Source: DASSYK01 sp036258315 (GTDB lineage Bacteria > Actinomycetota > Thermoleophilia > Solirubrobacterales > 70-9). From it: a stretch of DNA of 64,000 nucleotides. This document shows, in pieces, positions 24,623 to 32,075 of the stretch. Numbering within the stretch: position 1 is the stretch's first letter; every line of letters begins with the position of its first letter. The notes under the pieces are model-generated. The model had not been told where the DNA came from. It ran no database searches and saw nothing but the letters and a program-made list of their open reading frames with translations. The translations under genes and the position numbers were made by a program. The DNA lies in contig DATADX010000031.1 in assembly GCA_036258315.1 (NCBI GenBank), positions 1 through 64,000 on the forward strand, written 5' to 3'.

Positions 24623-24696
24623 TGGGCGATCCTGGACTCGAACCAGGGACCTCGTCCTTATCAGAGACGCGCTCTAACCAGCTGAGCTAATCGCCC
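24623..24696 (-). tRNA. tRNA-Ile (GAT anticodon)
   Basis: A 74-nt cloverleaf on the minus strand has acceptor arms GGGCGAT/ATCGCCC, D-arm AGCTCAGCTGGTTAGAGC and T-arm GGTTCGAGTCC. The anticodon loop CTGATAA reads GAT, for isoleucine ATC codons. It starts 13 bp after the parB stop, so it is probably transcribed with parAB. It is not inside an rRNA operon, where this tRNA usually sits in many bacteria. Confidence 0.95.
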
Positions 24697-24709
24697 GGGA
24701 GGCGCGATT

Positions 24710-25579
24710 CTAGCTCGCGCGCCGCACTCGCTTCGCGAGGGCGTGGAGCTCGTCGAGGTCGTCGGCGAGGATCTCGGCCCGCAGCCCGGCGCCCGACTTG
24801 CGGACCCGGACGTCCGCTCCGAGCGCCTCCCCCAGCTCGTCCTCGGCGGCGGCGATCGCGGCGCGCTCCTCGGCGCTGATCCGCCCGCCCTTCGGCGCCG
24901 GGCGCTTCCGCGTGCCGCCGCCGTCGCGCCGCACGCGGCTCTCCGTATCGCGCACGGACCAGCCCTGCGTGGCCGCGAGCTTGGCGAGCTTGCGCCGCTG
25001 CTCCTGGTCCGACTCCTGAAGCAGGGCGCGGCCATGGCCCTCGCTGAGCTCCCCGCGTTCGAGCAGCCGCTGCACGTCGTCGGGCAGGTCGAGGAGGCGG
25101 ATCAGATTCGAGATCGAAGCGCGGCTGCGACCGACGCGGCGGGCCAGCTCCTCCTTGGAGATGCCGAGGTCGTCGACCAGCGCGGCGCACGCCCGCGCCT
25201 CGTCGATGGGATTCAAGTCCTCGCGGACCATGTTCTCGATCAGCGCCTGCTGGAGGCGCTCGTCCTCGGGGGAGCTCCGGATCACGGCCGGGACTCTCTC
25301 CAGCCCCGCCTTCTGCGCCGCCCGCCAGCGGCGCTCGCCGGCGACGAGCTCGTAGCGCTCACCCTCGAGCGGGCGGACGATCAGCGGCTGCAGCAGCCCG
25401 GCCGACGCGATCGATCCCGCGAGGGCGTCGAGTGCGCCCTTCTCGAAGCTGCTGCGCGGCTGCTGCGGGTTGGGCTCGATCCGCTCGACCGGCAGCTCGC
25501 GGAGCTCAGGCCCGCCGACCGAGGTCTCGGGGAGGATCGCCGACAGGCCCCGCCCCATCCCTCGCTTGCGATCAGCCAT
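24710..25579 (-). CDS. parB: Chromosome partitioning protein ParB
   Basis: This 289-residue ParB/Spo0J protein has an N-terminal GRGLSAI box (residues 9-15), the CTPase/ParB motifs PNPQQPRSSF, LLQPLIV, VAGERRWRAA and ENMVREDLNPIDEA, a helix-turn-helix near 135-160 (SKEELARRVGRSRASISN) and a basic C-terminal dimerisation tail. It binds parS sites near the origin and is loaded as a sliding clamp with CTP. The start overlaps parA by 8 bp. Confidence 0.96.
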   Translation of the reverse strand: MADRKRGMGRGLSAILPETSVGGPELRELPVERIEPNPQQPRSSFEKGALDALAGSIASAGLLQPLIVRPLEGERYELVAGERRWRAAQKAGLERVPAVIRSSPEDERLQQALIENMVREDLNPIDEARACAALVDDLGISKEELARRVGRSRASISNLIRLLDLPDDVQRLLERGELSEGHGRALLQESDQEQRRKLAKLAATQGWSVRDTESRVRRDGGGTRKRPAPKGGRISAEERAAIAAAEDELGEALGADVRVRKSGAGLRAEILADDLDELHALAKRVRRAS

Positions 25580-26333
25580 CGGCGGCCGCCACCTCCTCCG
25601 CGAGCGCCAGGTACGCCTTCGATCCCGTCGAGTCCGGATCGTGCGCGCTGACCGGGACCCCGTAGCTCGGCGCCTCGGCGACGCGGATGCTGCGCGGGAT
25701 CACAGTGCGGAAGACCTTGGCCGGGAGGTGCTCGCGGAGCTCGCGCTCGACGTCGCGCGCGAGCCGCGTCCGGTCGTCGTACATCGTGATCACCACCCCG
25801 GCCATCGCAAGGTCCGGGTTGAGCTCGCGGCGGATCAGCTTGAGCGTGTCCAGGAACTGGACCAGGCCCTCGAGCGCCAGGTACTCCGCCTGGACCGGGA
25901 CGATCACGCGGTCGGCCGCGACGAGGGCGTTGACGGTGACCGGCCCGAGCGACGGCGGGCAGTCGAGCAGTGTGAAGGCGAAGCGCTCGCGGACGGGACC
26001 GAGCCCGTTGCGGAGGCGGAGCTCGGGCTCGTCGGCGCGCGGCAGCTCGACCGAGGCGCCGGCGAGGTCGACATTGGCCGGGACGATCCAGAGGTTGTCG
26101 GGACCGGCCGGGCGGGCCGCCTCGGCGACCGACACCTCGCCGGTCAGGCAGTCGTACGAGGACGGGCTCCGGTCCTTGTCGAGCCCGAGTGCGATCGTCG
26201 CGTTGCACTGCGCGTCGAGGTCGACCAAGAGCGTCTGGCGGCCCTCGCGTGCGACGGAGGCGCCCATGTTCACCGCCGTCGTCGTCTTCCCGACGCCGCC
26301 CTTCTGGTTCGCGATCGCGTAGACGATTCCCAT
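25572..26333 (-). CDS. parA: Chromosome partitioning ATPase ParA/Soj
   Basis: This 253-residue deviant Walker A ATPase has QKGGVGKTT (residues 10-18), DLDAQCNAT (Walker A'), LLDCPPSLG (Walker B) and IPRSIRVAEAPSYG, typical of chromosomal ParA/Soj. It forms ATP dimers on the nucleoid and moves ParB-parS complexes. The gene overlaps parB by 8 bp and lies 79 bp after rsmG. It starts MGIVYAIANQ with no N-terminal helix-turn-helix, which is the chromosomal rather than plasmid type. Confidence 0.96.
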   Translation of the reverse strand: MGIVYAIANQKGGVGKTTTAVNMGASVAREGRQTLLVDLDAQCNATIALGLDKDRSPSSYDCLTGEVSVAEAARPAGPDNLWIVPANVDLAGASVELPRADEPELRLRNGLGPVRERFAFTLLDCPPSLGPVTVNALVAADRVIVPVQAEYLALEGLVQFLDTLKLIRRELNPDLAMAGVVITMYDDRTRLARDVERELREHLPAKVFRTVIPRSIRVAEAPSYGVPVSAHDPDSTGSKAYLALAEEVAAADG

Positions 26334-26412
26334 CAGCGGCGCGGTCGCTCGGGGGCGAACGGAATCAGCTCGGGGACGAACGAGTCGGGGTCGGTGGCGC
26401 GGGCTGGATCTG

Positions 26413-27087
26413 TCATTTCGATTCGGAGCCGAACGGTCGCCTCGCCGCCATTCCCGGCCGGCGCGGCAGCCGCTGCGGGGTCGGCCCATTCTTGCGGAGG
26501 ACGTGGATGTGACGATCGCGGCTGCCCGGGTAGGGCTCCACCGAGACGACCCGGACCGGCTCCATCGCGACCGGCTCGGCCGCCCGCGCCGCCTCGGCCT
26601 CTTCACCGACGTCGCGCCGGCCCTTCCAGGCGGCGAGGACGCCACCCTCCCGCAGCAGCGGCGAGGCGAGCTCGGCCAACGTCGCCAGCCGCCCGACCGC
26701 CCGGGCGGTGACGGCCTCGTAAGCCTCACGGCCCGCCGCCCCGGCCCACTCCTCGGCGCGCTCGCAGACGACCGTCGCGTTCGCGATTCCCATCCGCTCG
26801 ATCGCGCGGCGCAGGAACTCGCACCTGCGCGAGCTCGACTCGACCAGGTCGACCTCAGCCTCCGGTAGGGAGGCCGCCAGCACCAGGCCCGGCAGCCCCG
26901 CGCCCGAGCCCAGATCGGCGATCCGCCCGGCGTCACGCAGCTCTTCGATCTCGAGGCCGCTCAGCGCGTCGGCGAGGTGGACTTCACGCGCGCGCGCGGC
27001 GCTGTCCTTCGAGACCGGCGCCGCGGGGTCGTCGCGCAGCAGCTCCAGCAGGGGCTCGAGCGCCGGCGTGAGCGGCTCGTCCGTCAA
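26413..27087 (-). CDS. rsmG: 16S rRNA (guanine-527-N7)-methyltransferase
   Basis: This 224-residue SAM-dependent methyltransferase has DLGSGAGLPGLVLA (about residues 58-71) and VESSSRRCEFLR, followed by TARAVG, which are the RsmG/GidB signatures. It modifies G527 in the 530 loop of 16S rRNA. Loss in other bacteria gives low-level streptomycin resistance. The start is TTG at 27087, 27 bp after jag. The last about 25 residues are basic and longer than in the E. coli enzyme. Confidence 0.93.
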   Translation of the reverse strand: MTDEPLTPALEPLLELLRDDPAAPVSKDSAARAREVHLADALSGLEIEELRDAGRIADLGSGAGLPGLVLAASLPEAEVDLVESSSRRCEFLRRAIERMGIANATVVCERAEEWAGAAGREAYEAVTARAVGRLATLAELASPLLREGGVLAAWKGRRDVGEEAEAARAAEPVAMEPVRVVSVEPYPGSRDRHIHVLRKNGPTPQRLPRRPGMAARRPFGSESK

Positions 27088-27114
27088 CTCATCCCCGGCG
27101 CACGCCGACGGGCG

Positions 27115-27603
27115 CTAGTCGTCCAGCAACGGAGCGACGACGACGAACCGGTGCGGCTCGTCGCCCTCGCTGTAGGTCTCGACCTCGGGCCGGTCGCGGA
27201 GATGCTCGTGGACGACCCGGCGCTCGTTCGATCCCATCGACTCCATCTCGATCGAGCGTCCCTCGCGAATCGCGTCCTCAGCCGCCATGTCGGCGCGCCG
27301 CCGCAGCGTCTCCCCCTGCCGCTGCCGGTATCCGGCGGCGTCGACGCTGACCCGCTTGCGCTCCGGCCGCCCCCGGAAAGCGATCTGGTAGCAGAGCAGC
27401 TGGATCGCGTCGATCGTCTGCCCGTGCCGCCCGATCAACAGCCCGACGTCCTCCCCGTCGATGCTCCCCTCGATCTGATCCTCCCCCTCCGCCACCGACA
27501 CCTCAGCCTCCAGCTCGAGCTCCTCGACCAACCGCTCGAGCACGGCCCGAACCCGCTCCGCCGGCTCCGCCGGCAACCCCACGGTCTCAGACCCCTCACT
27601 CAC
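27115..27603 (-). CDS. jag: Jag/KhpB-type KH-R3H RNA-binding protein
   Basis: This 162-residue protein has a KH domain with the GLLIGRHGQTID loop (about residues 53-64) and a C-terminal R3H domain (SNERRVVHEHL, about 123-133). It lacks the long N-terminal Jag_N domain, as usual in actinobacteria. KhpB proteins bind RNA with KhpA and influence cell division and elongation. It starts with GTG. Its neighbours yidC, rsmG and parAB are the standard origin context. The 159 bp between it and yidC hold nothing I recognise. Confidence 0.9.
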   Translation of the reverse strand: MSEGSETVGLPAEPAERVRAVLERLVEELELEAEVSVAEGEDQIEGSIDGEDVGLLIGRHGQTIDAIQLLCYQIAFRGRPERKRVSVDAAGYRQRQGETLRRRADMAAEDAIREGRSIEMESMGSNERRVVHEHLRDRPEVETYSEGDEPHRFVVVAPLLDD

Positions 27604-27762
27604 GGCGCGCAGTCTAAGTCCCCCAGCGGGCTCAGTGCTGGCAGCTTGAATGCCGACCTGGCGGTGGAAGTACCGACCCCTGGGTGGCGGGCGGGGCCGC
27701 CGAGCGAGTCTGTCTACGGCGAGCAGCAGGCGGTGCCCACGCGCCGCCCGGGCGCGCCGGGG

Positions 27763-28503
27763 CTACCGCCGCTTCTTCTTCTTGCGCGGCGGCGGCGGCG
27801 GGGGTTTCGACGCCTGCACCTCCTCCGGCGTCGGGGTCGCCGGAGCCGGGAAGAAGATCTTGACCACCGCCTGCTGCCCCATCGTCCAGATGTTCGTCGA
27901 AATCCAGTAGACCAGCAGGCCGGCGGGGAACCCGATCATGATCGGCGTGAACACGAGCGGCAGGCCGAGCGCGATCATCCGCTGCTGCGCGGCTGCGTTG
28001 CGCCCGGTCATGATCAGCCCGGCGATCAGCGACGTGCCGATGTAGAGGATCAGGAGGATGATCAGGGCGCTCCCCGTCGCCTTCTCGGTCAGGTTGTCGA
28101 TGAACAGCCACGAGGTCTGGCCCGCCGCCTGGACCTCCTCCTTGAACTCGTCCGATTGGAGCAGGTAGAAGAGCGAGATGAAGACGGGCAGCTGCAGGAG
28201 CAGCGGCAGGCAGGACGCGAACGGGTTCACGCCGTGCTCCTGGAAGAGCCGCATCGACTCGCGCTGGAGCCGCTCGCGGTCGTCCTTGTAGCGGTTCTGG
28301 ATCTCCTTCAGCTGCGGCTGGATCGCGCTCATTTCGCGCATCGAGCGGATCTGCTTGACCGAGAGCGGCAGGATCGCGGCGCGGGTGATGAACGTGAGGA
28401 TCACGATCGCGAGGCCGTACTCGAGCCCGACCGGGTCGTGAAGCCACATCAGGATCGAGTTGGCGATATCGATCAGCGGCTGCAGGATGTTGGCCGGGAT
28501 CAT
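27763..28503 (-). CDS. yidC: Membrane protein insertase YidC
   Basis: This 246-residue YidC/Oxa1 protein has the conserved five-helix core: an amphipathic N-terminus, a first core helix containing the positively charged groove residue (TFITRAAILPLS), a cytosolic coiled-coil hairpin (about residues 55-85), and three further helices ending in VYWISTNIWTMGQQ. It lacks the large periplasmic domain of Gram-negative YidC. A Pro-rich stretch and a very basic KKKKRR tail end the protein, which can aid ribosome binding. It overlaps yidD by 4 bp. Confidence 0.94.
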   Translation of the reverse strand: MIPANILQPLIDIANSILMWLHDPVGLEYGLAIVILTFITRAAILPLSVKQIRSMREMSAIQPQLKEIQNRYKDDRERLQRESMRLFQEHGVNPFASCLPLLLQLPVFISLFYLLQSDEFKEEVQAAGQTSWLFIDNLTEKATGSALIILLILYIGTSLIAGLIMTGRNAAAQQRMIALGLPLVFTPIMIGFPAGLLVYWISTNIWTMGQQAVVKIFFPAPATPTPEEVQASKPPPPPPRKKKKRR

Positions 28504-28790
28504 CGGCCCACCCCCGCCGGTCCCGCACCGTGCGTGTGCGCCTTGTGAGCGTCCCTGAACAGCGACCGGTCGCCGAGGTCGTCGATGCCACCGTCGCTGA
28601 GCGGGTTGCAGCGCAGCAGGCGCCAGCCGGCGACGATTGAGCCGCGCAGCGGCCCCAGCTCCCTGACCGCCTGGGCGGCATATGCCGAGCAGGTCGGCTC
28701 GTATTTGCAGCGGCGCGGGAAGGCGGGCGAGATCCAGCGCTGATAGACCCGGATCAGAGAGAGCAGCAGTGAGCTGAACAGGCGTTTCAC
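28500..28790 (-). CDS. yidD: Membrane protein insertion efficiency factor YidD
   Basis: This 96-residue YidD protein shows the family core YQRWISPAFPRRCKYEPTCS (about residues 16-35), with conserved cysteines, and a GWRLLRCNP motif near 55-63. It is a small peripheral protein that assists YidC-dependent insertion. It starts with GTG, overlapping the rnpA stop as GTGA. Its start codon forms part of a parS-like palindrome (28782-28799). Confidence 0.93.
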   Translation of the reverse strand: MKRLFSSLLLSLIRVYQRWISPAFPRRCKYEPTCSAYAAQAVRELGPLRGSIVAGWRLLRCNPLSDGGIDDLGDRSLFRDAHKAHTHGAGPAGVGR

Positions 28791-28799
28791 GACAAACGC
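28782..28799. other. parS-like palindrome
   Basis: The 18-bp sequence has GCGTTT/AAACGC arms, and its central 16 bp match the bacterial parS consensus at 12 of 16 positions, with a perfect left half GTTTCACG. It spans the rnpA/yidD junction about 3.2 kb from parB, which is where parS sites occur. Part of the match is forced by the yidD codons GTG-AAA-CGC. Confidence 0.3.
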
Positions 28800-29179
28800 T
28801 CCTCGCCGGGGGGCCCGAGCAGCTCCTCGAGCTGTCCCCGCATACCCGTGGTGCCCTCGCGCTCGACCAGGCCCTCCACCCCGGGGCGGGCGACGATCAC
28901 GTAGTCGTGACCGGGTGCAAGTCCGTCCGTCAGCGACCAGAAGGCCTCGCGCACCGCCCGTTTTACCCTGTTCCGGGTCACGGCCTTGCCGATGCGACGC
29001 CCGACCGAGACCCCGAGCCGGGGTACCTCGCCCGCGCCGTCTGCGTCGCGGGCGAACGAGTAGACGACGAGAAAGCGGTTGCCCCGCGACTCCCCGTCGC
29101 GGTAGACGCGATCGAAGTCACCGCTTCGCGAGAGGCGCCGGCGCTTGCGGCCTGCATCGGAACTGCCTTCATCCGCCAA
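28787..29179 (-). CDS. rnpA: Ribonuclease P protein component
   Basis: This 130-residue basic protein has an N-terminal RLSRSGDFDRVYRDG (about residues 15-29) and the RNase P signature near residues 66-78 (AVTRNRVKRAVRE). It binds RNase P RNA and helps it recognise pre-tRNA leaders. The likely start is TTG, 2 bp after rpmH. The N-terminal about 13 residues, before the conserved RLSRS, are acidic and could be an overextension, but no better start is present. Confidence 0.93.
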   Translation of the reverse strand: MADEGSSDAGRKRRRLSRSGDFDRVYRDGESRGNRFLVVYSFARDADGAGEVPRLGVSVGRRIGKAVTRNRVKRAVREAFWSLTDGLAPGHDYVIVARPGVEGLVEREGTTGMRGQLEELLGPPGEERLS

Positions 29180-29181
29180 CG

Positions 29182-29316
29182 TCAGGAGGCGAGGCGCTTG
29201 CGGCCCTTGTGGCGCCGGCGCTTGAGGATTGCCCGGCCGGCGCGCGTGCCGTTCCTCGCCCGGAACCCGTGGGTCCGTGCGCGCTTGCGCTTCTTGGGCT
29301 GGTAGGTGCGCTTCAT
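29182..29316 (-). CDS. rpmH: Ribosomal protein bL34
   Basis: This 44-residue, strongly basic protein begins [18 protein letters not shown] and ends [12 protein letters not shown], the complete bL34 signature. I used the internal ATG at 29316 because bL34 always begins with MKRTYQP. A TATACT box at 29349-29354 is a good -10 for the rpmH-rnpA-yidD-yidC run. Confidence 0.96.
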   Translation of the reverse strand: MKRTYQPKKRKRARTHGFRARNGTRAGRAILKRRRHKGRKRLAS

Positions 29317-29348
29317 CTCAGAGGGTCCTGGAGGCCGGGGCGGACGGC

Positions 29349-29354
29349 AGTATA
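29349..29354 (-). promoter_or_regulatory. Putative rpmH -10 box
   Basis: The minus strand reads TATACT 32 bp before the rpmH ATG, giving a leader of about 26 nt. The same hexamer serves tRNA-Lys. The -35 region is not recognisable. A lone TTTTCCACG DnaA-box-like 9-mer (7 of 9 to consensus) lies just upstream at 29380-29388 and could allow DnaA feedback on rpmH or dnaA. Confidence 0.45.
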
Positions 29355-29543
29355 GGGCGTGCACTCGCGCGGCCGGAGGTTTTCCACGCGAATTGCAGCC
29401 AGCTCGGCCCGGGCCCCTACGGGCGCGGTGGAGGCGGATCTATGATCGCCCGCTCGGCGCCCCACAGGGGGAGCCGGCTTCCAACACCGGCGATTCAGAT
29501 TCATCAGAGGAGGACAAAGGTTCCGGGGCAGGCTGACGATGCT

Positions 29544-30887
29544 GTGCGCGGCGAGCTGGACGTCACCTGGGATGCGGTCCAGCGCGAGCTTCGGGCTTCG
29601 GTCCCGGAGTCGACCTACCGCCTGTGGTTCGACCCCCTCCGCCCCGCCTCGGCCCGCGGGTCGACGCTCTTCCTGACCGGGCCGGCGCATGTCCGCCGCT
29701 GGGTGCACCGCCGCTATCCCGAACTCCTCCGCGCCGCGCTCGCCCGCGCGGGCTCGCCGCTCACCGAGGTCGAGTTCGTCGCGGCCGAGCAGGCGGGCGA
29801 GACCTCCTCCGGCTCGAGCCGCGACGCCGCCGCCCGGGTCAGCCTGAACTCGTCCTACACCTTCGATCGGTTCGTGATCGGGCCCGGCAACCGCCTCGCC
29901 CACGCGGCCGCTCTCGCCGTCGCCGAGGCACCCGGCGAGGCCTACAACCCACTCTTCCTCCACGGGCCTCCCGGGCTCGGGAAGACGCACCTGCTCGGCG
30001 CGATCGCCAACTACCTGCACCTCCGCAACCCCGAGCTGGCAGTCCACTACACGACCGCGGAATCGTTCACCAACGAGTTCGTCGCCTGCCTGCAGAGCCG
30101 TGGGATCGAGGGGTTCAAACAGCGCTACCGCCGCGCCGACGTCCTGCTGATCGACGACGTTCAGTTCCTGCAGGGCAAGGCCCGGACCGCGGACGAGTTC
30201 TTCCACACCTTCAACGCGCTCCACGCGGATGGCGCCCAGATCGTGCTCACGGCCGACCGCCTCCCCGGCGAGCTCTCAGCCCTCGCCGAGCGCCTCCGCG
30301 ACCGCTTCGAGTGGGGCCTGACCGCGGCGCTCGAGCCTCCCGACTTGTCGACGCGCCTGATCTTCCTCGCCAACCTCGTCCGCGAGCGCGGGATGACCGA
30401 GGTGGCGCCAGAGGCGATCCGCGCGATCGCCTCGCGCACGGTCTCGAACCTGCGCCTGCTCGAGGGCGCCCTGACCCGCGTGGTCGCCCTCTCCTCACTG
30501 ACCGCCTCGTCACTGACCGCCGAGGCGGTCGACCAGGCCCTCCCTGCCCAGCGCGTGTCGGACCCACGACGCCGGCCCGAGGTGGCGGAGATCCAGTCGG
30601 TCGTCGCCGAGCGCTTCGGCGTCACCCCAGAGCAGATCCGTTCCCGCGATCGTGCCGCTCCGGTCGCCCGTGCCCGTCAGGTCTCGATGTACCTGACCCG
30701 AGAGCTCACGGGTCTCTCCTTGCCGGCAATCGCCCGCGCCTTCGACCGCCGCGACCACACCACGGTCATGCACGCGATCCGCCGCATCAGCGAGCGCAGC
30801 ACCGAGGATCCCGCGCTCGCCCGCACCCTCGAGGAGCTCGGCGACCGGTTCCGCCCCACCGAGATGGATCGTGACCGAACCGATTGA
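29544..30887 (+). CDS. dnaA: Chromosomal replication initiator DnaA
   Basis: This 447-residue DnaA has domain I (TWDAVQREL...STYRLWFDPL), a short linker, AAA+ domain III with Walker A GPPGLGKT (about residues 139-146) and Walker B LLIDDVQFLQGK, the initiator-specific region, and domain IV with the DHTTVMHAIRRI signature for DnaA-box recognition. The open frame continues 5' to an ATG at 29442 with a plausible GGAGG. However, the intervening codons (ATT, CAT, AGG, ACA, GTT) are unlike the rest of the gene, so I place the start at the GTG at 29544. A TATGAT hexamer at 29441-29446 could be the -10, giving an about 90-nt leader. The 73 bp to dnaN carry origin-like motifs. Confidence 0.93.
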   Translation: MRGELDVTWDAVQRELRASVPESTYRLWFDPLRPASARGSTLFLTGPAHVRRWVHRRYPELLRAALARAGSPLTEVEFVAAEQAGETSSGSSRDAAARVSLNSSYTFDRFVIGPGNRLAHAAALAVAEAPGEAYNPLFLHGPPGLGKTHLLGAIANYLHLRNPELAVHYTTAESFTNEFVACLQSRGIEGFKQRYRRADVLLIDDVQFLQGKARTADEFFHTFNALHADGAQIVLTADRLPGELSALAERLRDRFEWGLTAALEPPDLSTRLIFLANLVRERGMTEVAPEAIRAIASRTVSNLRLLEGALTRVVALSSLTASSLTAEAVDQALPAQRVSDPRRRPEVAEIQSVVAERFGVTPEQIRSRDRAAPVARARQVSMYLTRELTGLSLPAIARAFDRRDHTTVMHAIRRISERSTEDPALARTLEELGDRFRPTEMDRDRTD

Positions 30888-30899
30888 AAGAATCGCCTC

Positions 30900-30951
30900 C
30901 CGTCCACATATCCACACCATCCACACCCCTTACTACTCCTAGAGAGATCTC
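30900..30951 (+). other. Candidate compact origin element (DnaA boxes and DnaA-trios)
   Basis: Between dnaA and dnaN lie three tandem TCCACA cores at 30903, 30911 and 30920, within 9-mers CCGTCCACA, ATATCCACA (8 of 9 to TTATCCACA) and CCATCCACA. A CCCC stretch follows (30926-30929), then the contiguous triplets TTA-CTA-CTC-CTA (30930-30941) and the palindrome GAGATCTC (30944-30951). Box, GC-rich spacer and trio is the known order of the bacterial basal unwinding element. Confidence 0.55.
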
Positions 30952-30960
30952 AATAACCCG

Positions 30961-32064
30961 ATGAAGATCACAGCCACACGCCAAGCGCTGCTCGACTCGC
31001 TGCTGGTCGCCTCACGCGCCGTCTCGGCCCGAGCCGCGCTGCAGACTCTCTCCGGCATCCACATCTCCGCCGAGCCTGAGCCACGCCTCCGCGCGACCGA
31101 CATGGAGCTCGGTCTCGACGTCGGGCTCGAGGGCACCGCCGAGAGCGCCGGCCAGGTCGTGCTCCCCGGCCGCCTCCTGGTGGAGGTCGTCCGCTCGCTT
31201 CCCGATGGGGACGTGACGCTCGCGCTGCGCGAAGCGGAGCGCGACGTCGAGATCACGGCGGGCTCCTCGCGCTTTCACCTTCGCACCCTTCCCGCCGAGG
31301 ACTTCCCGCGCCTCCCGGACAAGGAGGGCGACCCGATCGAGCTCCCGGCCGTCGCCCTCCAGGAGACGGTCGCCCGCGTCGCCCGGGCCGCCTCGCGCGA
31401 CGAGGCCAGACCCGTCCTCACCGGCGTCCTCGTCACCGTTGAGGGCTCCGAGCTGACGATGGTGGCGACCGATTCCTACCGGCTCGCGGTGAAGCGGACG
31501 GCGCTCAATGACGGCGTCGCCGAGAAGCTCGAGGCGAACATTCCCGCCCGGTCGCTGCGCGAGCTGGCGCGGCTGGTCGAGGCCGCCCCCGAGGAGCCGC
31601 TGTGCGTCTGGCTGACCCGCAACCAGGCCCTGTTCGGCGTCGGGCAGACGTCGTTGAGCTCGCGCCTGATCGATGGCCAGTTCCCGAACTACCGCCAGCT
31701 CCTGCCGGAGTCCTACGACCACGAGGTGAAGCTGCCGCGCGGCGAGCTGCTCGAGGTGACCCGCCGTGTCTCCCAGCTCGCGCAGCGGAACGCCGCCCTG
31801 CGGCTCTCCTTCTCCGAGGGCGAGCTCGTCGTCTCGGCGGAGACGCCGGACCTCGGAGATGCTCGCGAGGCGATGCCGGCTCCCTACACGGGCGAGCTGC
31901 TCGAAATCGGATTCAACCCGGAGTTCGTCCGCGACGGCCTCGAGAGCATCGAGGAGGACGAGGTGGTCCTGAAGCTGATCTCCCCACTTCGCCCCGGCCT
32001 GATCGAGCCCGCCGACGCCGATGACTTCAGCTACCTCGTGATGCCGATCCGCCTCAACGTGTAG
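30961..32064 (+). CDS. dnaN: DNA polymerase III subunit beta (sliding clamp)
   Basis: This 367-residue protein begins MKITATRQALLDSL, the usual clamp N-terminus, and consists of three repeated clamp folds. Conserved segments include RPVLTGV with TDSYRLAVKR (domain 2), IDGQFPNY, and a C-terminal YLVMPIRLNV that forms part of the protein-binding pocket. It encircles DNA and tethers polymerase III. It lies 73 bp after dnaA and has no clear Shine-Dalgarno. Confidence 0.96.
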   Translation: MKITATRQALLDSLLVASRAVSARAALQTLSGIHISAEPEPRLRATDMELGLDVGLEGTAESAGQVVLPGRLLVEVVRSLPDGDVTLALREAERDVEITAGSSRFHLRTLPAEDFPRLPDKEGDPIELPAVALQETVARVARAASRDEARPVLTGVLVTVEGSELTMVATDSYRLAVKRTALNDGVAEKLEANIPARSLRELARLVEAAPEEPLCVWLTRNQALFGVGQTSLSSRLIDGQFPNYRQLLPESYDHEVKLPRGELLEVTRRVSQLAQRNAALRLSFSEGELVVSAETPDLGDAREAMPAPYTGELLEIGFNPEFVRDGLESIEEDEVVLKLISPLRPGLIEPADADDFSYLVMPIRLNV

Positions 32065-32075
32065 GGGCCCCTGTG

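Noticed and set aside
29380..29388. Single DnaA-box-like 9-mer upstream of rpmH/dnaA as an origin
   Set aside because: One isolated 7-of-9 match without neighbours cannot define an origin; the dnaA-dnaN gap has a far better cluster.
29442..29543. ATG with GGAGG upstream as dnaA start
   Set aside because: The 34 codons it would add use ATT, CAT, AGG, ACA and GTT, unlike the gene body, and family domain I begins after the GTG at 29544. It is not fully excluded.
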